DNA of 57,248 nucleotides, from IMG/VR virus record IMGVR_UViG_3300007276_000057, positions 1-57,248 of that record, one strand, 5' to 3'. This document shows positions 7,069 through 15,996 of the stretch, piece by piece (the stretch's first letter is position 1; each line of letters starts with the position of its first letter). The position numbers and the translations under genes are program-made. Below the pieces are notes generated by a model that worked only from the letters and a program-made list of their open reading frames with translations, did not search any database and was not told the origin of the DNA. This DNA is from a virus.

Positions 7069-8427
7069 ATGGAACAAACCAACGAAACATTTCAGAGATT
7101 CGGTAAATCATTTCAAGAGGACTTGTGCCATTTGATGCTTCAAGACCGACCATTTTGTGATCAAATCACAGAAGTGCTTAGTCTTGAATTTTTGCAATAT
7201 GAGTATTTACGAGTATTCACTAAGACAATATTAGATTACCGCCGCGATTATAAAATGCACCCGTCATATAAAATCATGGCTACACACATTTCCGCAGGGC
7301 TTAGTGAGTACTCGGATGCTCTTCAAAAACAAATAAGGCAGTTTTATGCCAAGGTACTTTCTAATTCAGAAGTAGACGGTGCCCAATATATTAAAGATAA
7401 TGCCCTTGACTTTTGCCGCAAACAGGTTCTAAAAGGAGCCATGATGAAATCGGTAAAACTCATTAAAACTTCGTCTTTCGACGAGATACAGAAAGTTATC
7501 CAAGATGCTCTAAAGCTCGGAACCGACAACAATTTCGGTCACGATTATCTCAAGGATTTTGAAGAAAGATTCTCAATAAAAAATCGTGATCCGATATCAA
7601 CCGGGTGGGAAAGAATAGATGATATTTGCAAGGGCGGTCTTGGCAAAAGGGAGCTTGGAGTCGCGATCGCCCCTACCGGGGCTGGGAAATCGATGATACT
7701 TGCTTGCCTTGGAGCCGCCGCACTCAAGCAAGGAAAAACTGTTGTTCATTACACTCTTGAGTTAGCCGATACAGTGGTTGGAACGAGGTATGATTCGTCG
7801 ATAACTGGGGTTCCTCTGGGCGACCTAATGTCGAATAAACAAAAAATTCTCGATGTTGTGAAAGATGTTGAGGGAACTCTAATTATTAAAGAGTATCCAA
7901 CGAAGTCTGCTTCAACGGAAACAATCAAGAATCACATTGAAAGGTTAAAGAAACGCGGCATTGAGCCCGACATGGTTATTGTTGACTATGCCGACCTTCT
8001 AAGACCAGTTAAGGAGACCCGTGAGAAACGACACGATCTTGAAAATATTTATGAAGAATTGCGAGCAATCGCACAAATTTACGACTGCCCACTTTGGACA
8101 GCCTCACAAACAAATAGGTCGGGTTTGAATGCGGAAGTTATCACCATGGAGGCAATCTCGGAAGCCTTCAATAAATGCTTTGTCTCTGATTTTATATTTT
8201 CGTTGTCGAGAACCATCGAAGATAAGAATGCGAACACTGGAAGAGTCTTTGTCGCCAAGAATAGAAATGGTCCGGACGGTCTTGTGTTTCCGATCTTCGC
8301 TGATTGGTCGAGAGTTGATATGAAAGTATTAGAGAGACAAAGTGAAACAATGGACGATGCTGTACAAGAGTCCACGAAGTCAACCGTAGAATTTCTAAAG
8401 AACAAATATAAAAATATGAAAAAATAG
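7069..8427 (+). CDS. DnaB-type replicative helicase
   Basis: 452 residues. A RecA-fold hexameric helicase that unwinds the fork. The N-terminal 150 residues are helical and hold the primase/collar part; the core begins near 175 with S-T-G-W-E-R-I-D-D-I-C-K-G-G-L. Walker A is A-P-T-G-A-G-K-S near 202, followed by Y-T-L-E-L (the DnaB YxSLEM equivalent), V-I-V-D-Y-A-D-L-L (Walker B) near 305 and A-S-Q-T-N-R-S (sensor/Q motif) near 345. It lacks a primase domain, so the primase must lie elsewhere. 11 bases separate it from nrdJ. Confidence 0.92.
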   Translation: MEQTNETFQRFGKSFQEDLCHLMLQDRPFCDQITEVLSLEFLQYEYLRVFTKTILDYRRDYKMHPSYKIMATHISAGLSEYSDALQKQIRQFYAKVLSNSEVDGAQYIKDNALDFCRKQVLKGAMMKSVKLIKTSSFDEIQKVIQDALKLGTDNNFGHDYLKDFEERFSIKNRDPISTGWERIDDICKGGLGKRELGVAIAPTGAGKSMILACLGAAALKQGKTVVHYTLELADTVVGTRYDSSITGVPLGDLMSNKQKILDVVKDVEGTLIIKEYPTKSASTETIKNHIERLKKRGIEPDMVIVDYADLLRPVKETREKRHDLENIYEELRAIAQIYDCPLWTASQTNRSGLNAEVITMEAISEAFNKCFVSDFIFSLSRTIEDKNANTGRVFVAKNRNGPDGLVFPIFADWSRVDMKVLERQSETMDDAVQESTKSTVEFLKNKYKNMKK

Positions 8428-8438
8428 AGGGAGATATT

Positions 8439-10430
8439 ATGATGAAAATTGGAAACATTAATGTTCGTAAATTTGGTCTTTCAGACCAGTTTATTGAGCA
8501 ATACAAAACAAAAGAGGTTCCATGGGGTCCTGTTGGGTACATTACCTATAAGCGAACCTATGCTCGTCGTTTAAACGAGACAGACCCAAATGCCAAAGGC
8601 ACAGAGGAATGGTATCAGACTTGCCGTCGTGTTATCGAAGGAATGTTTGATATCCAAAAGAGGCATGTATTTGCTCTTGGTTTAGAGTGGAACGATGCTA
8701 AAGCCCAAAGAACAGCCAAAGAAGCTTATGATCGCTTGTTTAATTTGAAATGGACACCGCCTGGTCGTGGTCTATGGATGATGGGTACTAAGTTTATTTA
8801 TGAACGAACAGGTGCTGGGCTTTTTAATTGTGCTTTCCGCTCAACAAAAGATATCCATACCAAGGGTGGTTATCTTTTTGCTTGGATGATGGATGCCCTT
8901 ATGGTTGGTATTGGTGTTGGTTTTGATACACTTGGTGCTAAAACTTTAACGATCAAAGAACCACAATGGACAAAAGAGACTCTTACTATTGATGATAGTC
9001 GTGAAGGTTGGGTTGACTCTGTTCATATGCTTCTTGATGGATACCTGCAAGGCAAGAAGGTTCCTAATTTTGATTATTCACAAATTCGTCCCGAAGGAGC
9101 ACCTATTAGAGGCTTTGGGGGAACTTCAAGTGGCCCTGGTCCTTTAATTGAACTTCACAACAATTTAAAAGAACTATATAACGAAAAAATCGGCGAACTG
9201 ATTTCATCAGTTGATATTGTTGATACTGAAAATCTTATTGGTCGCTGTGTTGTCGCTGGTAATGTCCGTCGTTCCGCTGCTCTTGCTTTGGGACAACATG
9301 ACGATCGTGAATACTTATCTATGAAGAATGACCAAGAGAAACTTTATCATCATCGCTGGGGGTCTAACAACTCCTTTGAAGCAAAGATTGGTATGGATTA
9401 TTCTTGGCATGCCGAGCAATCACAAAAGAATGGAGAACCGGGTTATATCTGGCTTCACAATGCTCGTTATTATGGTCGTATGAAGGACGGTAAAAGATAT
9501 GACGATACAAAAGTTATGGGCTTCAATCCTTGCGTTGAGCAACAATTGGAAGACGGAGAACTTTGTTGTTTGGTTGAGACCTTTCCAGCAAAACACGATT
9601 CATATGAAGATTATGTAAAGACACTTGAAATTGCTTATCTATATGGTAAGACAGTTACTCTTGTTAATACACACTGGAGAGAAACTAATGCTATTATGTT
9701 GAAGAACCGTCGTATTGGCTTATCTCAATCAGGTGTTGTACAGGCTTTCAATAAGCACACACGAAGAACTATGTTGCAATGGTGTGATGATGCCTATGAA
9801 CATGTAACCGAGATGGATAAAGAATATGCCGATTGGCTCTGTATTCCTCGATCTGTTAGAATGACTTCTATTAAGCCAAGTGGAACAGTGTCTCTTCTCA
9901 ATGGTTCAACACCGGGTATCCACTTCCCAGAGAACGAGTTCTATATTAGAAGAATTCGCTTTGGAAAAGATTCGGATTTGTTGCCGACTTTGGAAGAAGC
10001 AGGTTACAAAATTGAAGACGACAAATATTCACCGAATACTGTTTGTGTTGAATTTCCTGTTAAGGAGCCTTTTTTCGTAAAAGGAAAGAAAGATGTTTCT
10101 ATGTGGGAGCAGTTAGAGATTGCCTCCCAGTATCAACATTATTGGGCAGATAACAGCGTTAGTATCACGGTTACCTTTAATGCGAATGAAGCACCACAAA
10201 TCAAAGATGCTTTAGAACTTTATGAGTCTCGCTTGAAGGCTGTCTCTTTCTTGAGATACCAAGAAACAGGATATGAACAGGCTCCTTACGAGCCAATTAC
10301 GGAAGAAGAATATAATGAAATGGTAAAGGGAATTACCCCTATACAGAGAATTGATACCGAAGAAGAAGGTGTTGGTTCTAAATACTGTACGAATGATTCG
10401 TGCGACATTAACTTTGGAGAAGAACAATGA
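8439..10430 (+). CDS. nrdJ: Adenosylcobalamin-dependent ribonucleotide reductase (class II)
   Basis: 663 residues. It reduces ribonucleotides to deoxyribonucleotides without oxygen dependence, using coenzyme B12. P-P-G-R-G-L-W-M-M-G-T near residue 105 and F-N-C-A-F-R-S-T near 128 (first redox Cys), G-F-N-P-C-V-E near 365 (thiyl-radical Cys), E-L-C-C-L-V-E near 375 (second redox Cys), S-I-K-P-S-G-T-V-S-L-L near 478 (phosphate loop) and a C-terminal C-x4-C shuttle are all present. The architecture matches the monomeric RTPR type common in marine phages. No cobalamin riboswitch fits in the short leader. It ends in ATGA overlap with the next gene. B12 would come from the host. Confidence 0.95.
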   Translation: MMKIGNINVRKFGLSDQFIEQYKTKEVPWGPVGYITYKRTYARRLNETDPNAKGTEEWYQTCRRVIEGMFDIQKRHVFALGLEWNDAKAQRTAKEAYDRLFNLKWTPPGRGLWMMGTKFIYERTGAGLFNCAFRSTKDIHTKGGYLFAWMMDALMVGIGVGFDTLGAKTLTIKEPQWTKETLTIDDSREGWVDSVHMLLDGYLQGKKVPNFDYSQIRPEGAPIRGFGGTSSGPGPLIELHNNLKELYNEKIGELISSVDIVDTENLIGRCVVAGNVRRSAALALGQHDDREYLSMKNDQEKLYHHRWGSNNSFEAKIGMDYSWHAEQSQKNGEPGYIWLHNARYYGRMKDGKRYDDTKVMGFNPCVEQQLEDGELCCLVETFPAKHDSYEDYVKTLEIAYLYGKTVTLVNTHWRETNAIMLKNRRIGLSQSGVVQAFNKHTRRTMLQWCDDAYEHVTEMDKEYADWLCIPRSVRMTSIKPSGTVSLLNGSTPGIHFPENEFYIRRIRFGKDSDLLPTLEEAGYKIEDDKYSPNTVCVEFPVKEPFFVKGKKDVSMWEQLEIASQYQHYWADNSVSITVTFNANEAPQIKDALELYESRLKAVSFLRYQETGYEQAPYEPITEEEYNEMVKGITPIQRIDTEEEGVGSKYCTNDSCDINFGEEQ

Positions 10431-10618
10431 ATGATAAAATGTTAGAAATAATCAGTATATTAAACGGCACAGCCGATGATATGGATAAGATTGAAAATAA
10501 AAAATATGGCTACAAGTCCTCTGCTGTTAGAGCAAGAAAGGCTTGTCAAGAGGCCATCGCTTTACTCAAACAAATGAGAAAAGACATTCAAGATGCTAAA
10601 AACGAAGTGGAGGGATAA
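10427..10618 (+). CDS. Small Lys/Arg-rich helical protein (histone-H1-like family of phages)
   Basis: 63 residues, predicted helical. The segment Y-G-Y-K-S-S-A-V-R-A-R-K-A-C-Q-E-A near residue 25 resembles short phage proteins often labelled histone-H1-like, in which K-x-A-A-x-R-A-R-K-A recurs. Nucleic-acid binding is plausible but unproven. It is coupled to nrdJ by ATGA and to the groES-like gene by TAATG. Confidence 0.65.
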   Translation: MNDKMLEIISILNGTADDMDKIENKKYGYKSSAVRARKACQEAIALLKQMRKDIQDAKNEVEG

Positions 10619-10902
10619 TGAACTTTGAACCAACTAATCGTCACATTTTAGTAAAACCCATCGAGGAGAAGAAAGAAGAAAAAAATTCTTTAATTATGCT
10701 CCCCGATGATTATAAAAAACAAGAATCACCTTATCTGGCTTGTTCTGTCCTCGCAATAGCGAGTGACAGCAAGCTTGTTGGGTCTGTAACAGATAACGAT
10801 ACTATAATTGTTGAAAGAAGAATGCTAGAAAAAATAGAGATGAAAGGAAGAGAATTCTATTTAGTCCTAGATAATTATGTTATGGGGAGACTAACAAAAT
10901 GA
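10618..10902 (+). CDS. GroES/gp31-like co-chaperonin
   Basis: 94 residues, the length of GroES. The opening P-T-N-R-H-I-L-V-K-P-I-E-E-K-K matches the GroES first strand (P-L-x-D-R-V-x-V-K). Residues about 18-32 form the mobile loop with S-L-I-M-L-P, the hydrophobic tripeptide that docks on GroEL. D-N-D-T-I-I-V-E-R and Y-L-V-L-D-N-Y-V-M-G-R-L match the last strands. It caps a chaperonin ring; the window also encodes a GroEL 27 kb away. It lies in an overlapped operon from nrdJ to thyX. Confidence 0.8.
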   Translation: MNFEPTNRHILVKPIEEKKEEKNSLIMLPDDYKKQESPYLACSVLAIASDSKLVGSVTDNDTIIVERRMLEKIEMKGREFYLVLDNYVMGRLTK

Positions 10903-11582
10903 AATTAGATGCTAAAATGATCAAAGAATTAATTAAAGAGGCGGCTGGTCCGTCTATGCTCTTAGAGGAGCCGGTTATTGCCGAGTCTTCTTTTAACCGC
11001 ATTAAAGACAAAGTGGACAACTCGGATGTTGCTTTTGTTGTAATGTCTGCTGATCGTCACGAGAAATCACGAAATGAAAATGATGCAAGAGGAAAAGAAT
11101 TGAAGTCTGCATTTCAGGCTGCTGGCTTTCCTTTCACAGAAATTGAAGGGTCTTGGCTTGAAAAAGACGAAGACGGAAACGATGTTCGTGTTATTGAGAA
11201 ATCAATTGTTGTAACCGACGAAACAAGAGGTGACGTTGAACAAGGAGAGGTCTCATTATTTGATTTAGCCAAGAACTTGAGTGGAAAGTATGAACAAGAT
11301 GCTTTTATCTTCGGAGACATTGGAAAACACACAGGCAAAAGATCAATCGATGCATACGATGCAGAAGGTAATCGTGTTGCTTATGGTGGACCTTGGACAA
11401 GTGTTGAGCCAATCGAGAAAGATGCTGACTTCTGGTCAAAAGTTCGTGGATCTACATTTGTATTCAAAGAAGAACAAGAAGAGGTTGTTGAAGTTGACGC
11501 TCCAAACTCCGTTATCGAAGCAATGATTAAGGCAGAGATGCACAAAGGCAAGAAAATTAAATTTGTGCGGAGGGATAAGTGA
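10899..11582 (+). CDS. Unrecognised protein with an amphipathic leader, DUF3293-like core
   Basis: 227 residues. The N-terminus M-K-L-D-A-K-M-I-K-E-L-I-K-E-A resembles the leader shared by several proteins in this window (see 18449). The core has V-A-F-V-V-M-S-A-D-R-H, N-D-A-R-G-K-E-L-K-S-A-F, E-I-E-G-S-W and S-L-F-D-L-A-K, an order I associate loosely with DUF3293. Function unknown. The stop overlaps thyX (GTGA). Confidence 0.6.
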   Translation: MKLDAKMIKELIKEAAGPSMLLEEPVIAESSFNRIKDKVDNSDVAFVVMSADRHEKSRNENDARGKELKSAFQAAGFPFTEIEGSWLEKDEDGNDVRVIEKSIVVTDETRGDVEQGEVSLFDLAKNLSGKYEQDAFIFGDIGKHTGKRSIDAYDAEGNRVAYGGPWTSVEPIEKDADFWSKVRGSTFVFKEEQEEVVEVDAPNSVIEAMIKAEMHKGKKIKFVRRDK

Positions 11583-12301
11583 ACAAATATGAAAAGTCTG
11601 TTCTCTTATATGATGACGGGATTGGTCGTGTGGACTACATTAGTCATATGGGCAGTGACCTTACCGTCGTCAATTCTGCTCGCGTCAGTTTTGGTGTCGA
11701 AAAGTCTGAGTTGGATAACAGGGACAGAAAACTTATTAAGTACCTTATTAGACACAGGCACACTTCTACACTGGAGCATTGTGCTATTACCTTTAAATTT
11801 ACTGTGCCTTTATTTGTTCGTTCACAGCACCACAGACACAGAACCTGGTCGTATAATGAAATTTCTCGTCGGTATACCGACAAGGATTTACAATTTTATC
11901 TTCCAAAGGCATTCAGGACACAACACAAATCCAATAGACAAGCCTCCAACCCAGACGAATTAATTGATCCAGTTGTTCTTCATGATTTGAGCGATTATGA
12001 TCACGGTGTTAGTGCTTCCGAGGTTTTAAAAATGCAGACACAAAGGTCATTGGATACATTCCGAGATCTTTTGTCAAATGGTGTTTGCCGAGAACAAGCA
12101 AGAATGATTCTACCGCAGAATTTGTATACTGAATACTACGGAACCGTAAATGCGTCCAATTTACTTAAATTTATTGATTTGAGAACACACGAAGGAGCAC
12201 AATGGGAAATTCAAAAGACAGCAGAAGCCTGTTTGGAGATTGCAACCGATTTGTTCCCAGTTACTGTAAATTCTTATAAGGAAATAAGAGGTGGAAGCTA
12301 A
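11579..12301 (+). CDS. thyX: Flavin-dependent thymidylate synthase
   Basis: 240 residues with a GTG start that overlaps the previous TGA. It methylates dUMP to dTMP using FAD, NADPH and methylene-tetrahydrofolate. The ThyX signature R-H-R-T-W-S-Y-N-E-I-S-R-R-Y (RHRxxSxNxxSxR) is at about residues 82-95. S-A-R-V-S-F-G near 35, the H-T-S-T-L-E-H substrate region near 60 and A-R-M-I-L-P-Q-N-L-Y near 180 are all family hallmarks. It works with dUTPase, thymidine kinase and NrdJ in this window. Confidence 0.95.
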   Translation: MNKYEKSVLLYDDGIGRVDYISHMGSDLTVVNSARVSFGVEKSELDNRDRKLIKYLIRHRHTSTLEHCAITFKFTVPLFVRSQHHRHRTWSYNEISRRYTDKDLQFYLPKAFRTQHKSNRQASNPDELIDPVVLHDLSDYDHGVSASEVLKMQTQRSLDTFRDLLSNGVCREQARMILPQNLYTEYYGTVNASNLLKFIDLRTHEGAQWEIQKTAEACLEIATDLFPVTVNSYKEIRGGS

Positions 12302-12533
12302 ATTTAAAGTAGGAGACTTAGTTATGCTGAATGAATTTGGACAATTGGTTCTTGAAAACAAAACCACAATTATTGGTCTTATTACCCGTGGACCAATTAA
12401 TCTAACATATCCATTGTTTCCAGCAGCAGAGGAGAAACCTTTCTCTTTCTGGGCTTACAATGTAATGGTCGGCGATCAACTACTTACTGAAGTACCACAA
12501 GAATTTTTAAATAACTTGGTAGAAACAGACTAA
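12291..12533 (+). CDS. Small GDLV-family protein
   Basis: 80 residues opening M-E-A-K-F-K-V-G-D-L-V-M-L-N, the beta-strand start shared by many tiny proteins here. I-I-G-L-I-T-R-G follows near residue 28, the second strand of an SH3-like small barrel. It overlaps the end of thyX by 11 nt. Function unknown. Confidence 0.7.
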   Translation: MEAKFKVGDLVMLNEFGQLVLENKTTIIGLITRGPINLTYPLFPAAEEKPFSFWAYNVMVGDQLLTEVPQEFLNNLVETD

Positions 12534-12547
12534 TCAACTGGTGTTTG

Positions 12548-13390
12548 ATGAAACAGGAATTTTTTTATAACAACATAATCATTGGGGGATCTCTGGAAGC
12601 ATTGCTTTATTCATTTGTTTCAGAGACCCCCATTATTATTAAAGAGCCAATTATCCCCTTTGAGTTGGAGAAAGTAACCAACTTGGTTGACTTTAAATTC
12701 TTGGGCTACGAAGGAGTAAGGGATATATACAAATCAGAATTATGGGACAGACTAACCTTTCTCTTATCTATGGGTGGTCTTGTTTTGGTTCCGAATATCG
12801 TTAAGAACATTAGAAGCGAACGAAAAGCCTTTACAATAACAACAATAGATAATTCACGAATAAAGATAAGATACAATGAAAGAATAGATTTTGATAAGAT
12901 TTCCAATTCGTCTTTGAATGTTTATGATTGGTTTCACGTTCACTCTGGAACTGTCCACCCGCATATTTTCATTGAAGACAGAAAATCTAGATTTGTTAAT
13001 AAATTGTTTTTTCACTCTCCGCGACGGATTGGGCTCAATAGAAGCCGCAAAGATGTCGTTGCTTTCTCCAAGATTAGAACAGCAGACATTGAAAGTTATG
13101 AAAGCAGCGAGAGTTATGCGAGACTTAAAGTATTGAAAATGATGAAAGACAATGGTATCCGAGGAACAGCCAATGGCTATAATAAGAGAGGACTCCAGTT
13201 ACACTATGCTGTAAAGATTGAGCACTCCCACCGAGACATAATAAAAAATTATACACCATTGCACTCAACATTAGAGATTTTAGAACAAAGAAAAAGAGAA
13301 GGTAAATTATGGAATTCCACGAAAAAACTTTTCCGTCACAAGCAAATTTCCACCTTACGGGGATTATACCAATTGCCGGACAAAGCTTAG
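12548..13390 (+). CDS. Unrecognised protein with a Rossmann-like N-terminus
   Basis: 280 residues from the ATG at 12548. The N-terminal strand-turn-helix N-I-I-I-G-G-S-L-E-A-L-L-Y-S-F resembles a dinucleotide-binding loop, but the rest is not recognised. The last 82 bases overlap the next gene in another frame, an unusually long overlap. I recall similar protein pairs in other large phages, so a joint role with the nucleotidyltransferase-like neighbour is possible but only inferred. Confidence 0.6.
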   Translation: MKQEFFYNNIIIGGSLEALLYSFVSETPIIIKEPIIPFELEKVTNLVDFKFLGYEGVRDIYKSELWDRLTFLLSMGGLVLVPNIVKNIRSERKAFTITTIDNSRIKIRYNERIDFDKISNSSLNVYDWFHVHSGTVHPHIFIEDRKSRFVNKLFFHSPRRIGLNRSRKDVVAFSKIRTADIESYESSESYARLKVLKMMKDNGIRGTANGYNKRGLQLHYAVKIEHSHRDIIKNYTPLHSTLEILEQRKREGKLWNSTKKLFRHKQISTLRGLYQLPDKA

Positions 13391-14223
13391 ATTTTGAAAT
13401 GCCCTATCCCGATTGTATGCTGCCTGTGGCTTCTAACTATACATTGTTGGAGGCAGCAGTTGTGGAGTGTGCTTTCGCAGGGTGCGATACCATTTGGATT
13501 GTTTGTAACGACGACATTGAACCTATTGTTCGCTATCGGGTTGGAGATTATATTCAGGATCCTCTTTACTTTTATAATACTCTTGGTCCCAAACCCTCGT
13601 CATTAAAGCGAAGGATACCAATCTTCTGGGCTCCGGTTCACCCCAAAGACAGAGACAGGCGAGACTGCCTATCTTGGAGTGTAATTTATGGTGCCCTCAC
13701 TGCATTTAAAGTAGCAGCAAGATTATCAACTTGGATGATCCCAGACAAATATTATGTCTCCTTTCCTTATGGAATCTTTGATCCAAGGTTTCTCGACAAG
13801 AAGCGAAAACTTATCAAGACACAAAAAAACTTTTATGTATCATATCACGGAAAGACCGTCCAAGATAATCAGTATACCTCTTTTACATTCGGCAAGGAAG
13901 AGTTTGTTCAATACAGAAGGAATGTAAGAAAAGGAACAGGTAAATATAGAAGTGTTCCAGACTCTACAAAAGCAATCCCAGTTGAGCCACTACCAATAGA
14001 AGAAAGATGGAGTGCTCGCAATTTTGAATTAAAGGATGTTTTTCAAGATTTGGATTTAGAAAATGCCACAATTCACGAACCAAGGCAGTTCTCAAATGTA
14101 AGCTCTTGGGAACAATACAGAGATTTCATGAAAACCGAATTAGCACATACAATTAAGAGACCAACAAAGAGCCTGTTCAAGTATAGCGAATTTAATCGCA
14201 TTGCAACTGATATTGGAGAATAA
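13309..14223 (+). CDS. Nucleotidyltransferase-fold protein
   Basis: 304 residues; AGAGAAGGTAAATT precedes the ATG. The N-terminal half resembles sugar-phosphate nucleotidyltransferases: G-I-I-P-I-A-G-Q-S near 20, M-P-Y-P-D-C-M-L-P-V-A near 32 (where an activating Lys usually sits), L-L-E-A-A-V-V-E-C-A-F-A-G-C-D-T-I-W-I-V near 48. A positively charged R-R-N-V-R-K-G-T-G-K-Y-R region follows near 205. The exact glycine and lysine signature is degenerate, so activity is uncertain. Could modify a nucleotide, sugar or DNA base. Confidence 0.55.
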   Translation: MEFHEKTFPSQANFHLTGIIPIAGQSLDFEMPYPDCMLPVASNYTLLEAAVVECAFAGCDTIWIVCNDDIEPIVRYRVGDYIQDPLYFYNTLGPKPSSLKRRIPIFWAPVHPKDRDRRDCLSWSVIYGALTAFKVAARLSTWMIPDKYYVSFPYGIFDPRFLDKKRKLIKTQKNFYVSYHGKTVQDNQYTSFTFGKEEFVQYRRNVRKGTGKYRSVPDSTKAIPVEPLPIEERWSARNFELKDVFQDLDLENATIHEPRQFSNVSSWEQYRDFMKTELAHTIKRPTKSLFKYSEFNRIATDIGE

Positions 14224-14422
14224 AATGAAAGAAGAGAAATATAGTATAAAGACAGGCGACAATGACCCTGGTGTGCTCTACTTAGAATTAAGCGACCTCT
14301 CCGAAGCCTCAATTCAGATTTGGGAAGAGGAAGGTGAAAAGAAAGCCTTTGTTAGAATTAAACTTTCAAAGGAAGAACTGGAGAAAATTGTAAATGAGTA
14401 TAAGCACATTCAAACTCTATAA
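14224..14422 (+). CDS. Small acidic protein, unknown
   Basis: 65 residues starting M-K-E-E-K-Y-S-I-K-T-G-D-N-D-P-G. It is strand-rich and then ends with the helix S-K-E-E-L-E-K-I-V-N-E-Y. The start lies directly after the previous stop, and the end overlaps the J-domain gene by 29 nt. Not recognised. Confidence 0.65.
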
Positions 14423-15035
14423 GAAACTCTCCAACGAGTTGAAGTTCAAATATTCAGAATTAGATTATGTCGATCAAGCCTGTGTTGAGGGTAACATGGA
14501 GTTTGAAACACATTATAGGGATTTTTGCACTAAGCATAATATCTCAATTGCTGATCTCGAAGCGCAACAACCAGAAAAAGTAAAGCAGTTTTCTAATAAG
14601 CCCACAGTCACTAAAGAACAGAAAGAGGAAGATGTTAAAGCAGAACTAACAGACGAACAGGTTCGCAAGAAAAAGATCTTTCAAAGAATATTTCGCGGCA
14701 TCGCCAAGAAGATCCACCCAGATAAGTTTTCCAATATGGAGCAAACCCCTGATGTTTTAAAGAAACAAGAGATGTTCAAGCAGGCTTCCGAAGCACTTGA
14801 TAATGAAAAGTGGGGACAGTTGCTGGAGATAGCAGAAGAGCTAGATATTCACCCGCAGAAGTATGAAAAGGTAAATGAATTGCTTCGTGAAGAGATCTCT
14901 GATGTTAATAAAAAGATCGTCGCAAAACAAAAGTCATTTGGCTGGCATATGACTGAAGCCGAGACAGAAGAAGAGAAAGATAAAGTTATTATTTCTTTTC
15001 TTAAAACATTGTTTAATTATACATTTAAACCTTGA
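14394..15035 (+). CDS. J-domain-like protein
   Basis: 213 residues. The central part R-I-F-R-G-I-A-K-K-I-H-P-D-K-F-S near residue 98 contains the HPD tripeptide and preceding basic helix of DnaJ J-domains, followed by a helix F-K-Q-A-S-E-A-L-D-N-E-K-W. J-proteins stimulate DnaK ATPase; here the domain is flanked by helical sequence, a form I recall in T4-like marine phages. It would recruit host DnaK to phage substrates. No zinc or substrate-binding domain is present. Confidence 0.75.
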   Translation: MSISTFKLYKKLSNELKFKYSELDYVDQACVEGNMEFETHYRDFCTKHNISIADLEAQQPEKVKQFSNKPTVTKEQKEEDVKAELTDEQVRKKKIFQRIFRGIAKKIHPDKFSNMEQTPDVLKKQEMFKQASEALDNEKWGQLLEIAEELDIHPQKYEKVNELLREEISDVNKKIVAKQKSFGWHMTEAETEEEKDKVIISFLKTLFNYTFKP

Positions 15036-15059
15036 CAATTAATAATTATAAGTTATAAT
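15032..15059 (+). promoter_or_regulatory. Promoter of the thymidine kinase operon
   Basis: TTGACA at 15032-15037 and TATAAT at 15054-15059, 16-bp spacer. Confidence 0.85.
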
Positions 15060-15076
15060 ATTAACAAAGGTGAAAC

Positions 15077-15649
15077 ATGAAAAACGAATTCGTAATCTTC
15101 ACCGGACCTATGTTCGGTGGAAAAACTACAAGATTGCTTAGTGCAATTGAAAGATACAGATTGAGACAAAAGAAAGTCTTTACCTTTAAGCCTCTGAGGG
15201 ATACTCGTTATGATCCCGAAGGGCAGTCTATTGTGACACATAGAGGCTACGAAATGAACTCTGTACCCATTGTAGCAGCAGAAGAGATATACCTACACCT
15301 TGAGAAACGACAAGCGAAAACCGGTGTTATAGCACTTGATGAAGCCTTTATGGTTGATGGAGCAGCAGAGGTCTTAATAAGTTTATTTAAGTCTGGATAT
15401 ACCGTTTTAATTTCGTCCTTGCAACTTTCCTCTGATTTGAAGCCTTTTGAAGAGATTACTAAAATGCTACCTTGGGCAACTAGAGTGGAAGTTTGTCCTG
15501 CCGTGTGTACGATATGCGGTGCTGATGCTTACTATACTTATAAGAAGGACGGCATTTTTAATGGCGAAATAGAGGTTGGCGGTAAAGATAAATATGAACC
15601 GAGATGCAGTGTGCATCATTCTTGCGATATGAAAGCTTTGGGGGCTTAA
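15077..15649 (+). CDS. tdk: Thymidine kinase
   Basis: 190 residues, normal for type II thymidine kinases. It phosphorylates thymidine to dTMP. The P-loop is F-T-G-P-M-F-G-G-K-T-T near residue 8; V-I-A-L-D-E-A-F-M-V-D near 75 is the Walker B/lid region; C-x2-C (V-C-T-I-C-G) near 143 with a later C...H pair forms the zinc lasso; Y-E-P-R-C follows. The stop overlaps the membrane-protein gene (TAATG). It gives the phage a salvage path to dTTP beside ThyX. Confidence 0.95.
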   Translation: MKNEFVIFTGPMFGGKTTRLLSAIERYRLRQKKVFTFKPLRDTRYDPEGQSIVTHRGYEMNSVPIVAAEEIYLHLEKRQAKTGVIALDEAFMVDGAAEVLISLFKSGYTVLISSLQLSSDLKPFEEITKMLPWATRVEVCPAVCTICGADAYYTYKKDGIFNGEIEVGGKDKYEPRCSVHHSCDMKALGA

Positions 15650-15996
15650 TGGATTATAGATTAGTAGTTGGATTTTTATTATTTATGATAGCACAGACTG
15701 TGGCTTGGTATCAACTTAATAGTCAATTTGTATGGGATTACTGGAAAGATAAGGCTCTTTTGGCTTCGTTGGTATTTTCTGTGCCTGTTTCATTAATGTT
15801 TTGGTATGGTACAAGATTTGTATATGATGCTTCCGATGCTCTTTGGACTTGTCGTTTTTTAGCATTCTCAAGTGGAATGATAATATTTCCAATTTTAACA
15901 TGGATTCATTTACATGAGAGCCCCTTTTCTATTAAAACCATGTTATGCTTAGGCTTGGCTTGTCTTATAATAGCCATACAGGTGTTCATGAAATGA
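15649..15996 (+). CDS. Four-helix small membrane protein
   Basis: 115 residues. Four hydrophobic stretches are visible: about 5-20, 38-52, 68-82 and 95-113. The opening M-D-Y-R-L-V-V-G-F-L-L-F-M-I-A-Q-T-V-A-W-Y resembles uncharacterised inner-membrane proteins found in other marine phages. No transporter motif is identifiable. It is coupled on both sides by start/stop overlaps. Confidence 0.7.
   Translation: MDYRLVVGFLLFMIAQTVAWYQLNSQFVWDYWKDKALLASLVFSVPVSLMFWYGTRFVYDASDALWTCRFLAFSSGMIIFPILTWIHLHESPFSIKTMLCLGLACLIIAIQVFMK

Noticed and set aside
7344-7727. Minus-strand frames in the helicase gene
   Set aside because: They lie opposite the helicase Walker A region and have no ribosome binding sites.
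8428-8438. Possible cobalamin riboswitch before nrdJ
   Set aside because: Only 11 bases separate the genes, far too few for a B12 riboswitch.
10212-10427. Minus-strand frame at the end of nrdJ
   Set aside because: Antisense to conserved nrdJ sequence with its C-terminal cysteine pair; no start signal.
11589-11963. Hydrophobic 124-residue frame inside thyX
   Set aside because: It lies entirely within thyX, whose catalytic motif is in the other frame, and has no ribosome binding site of its own.
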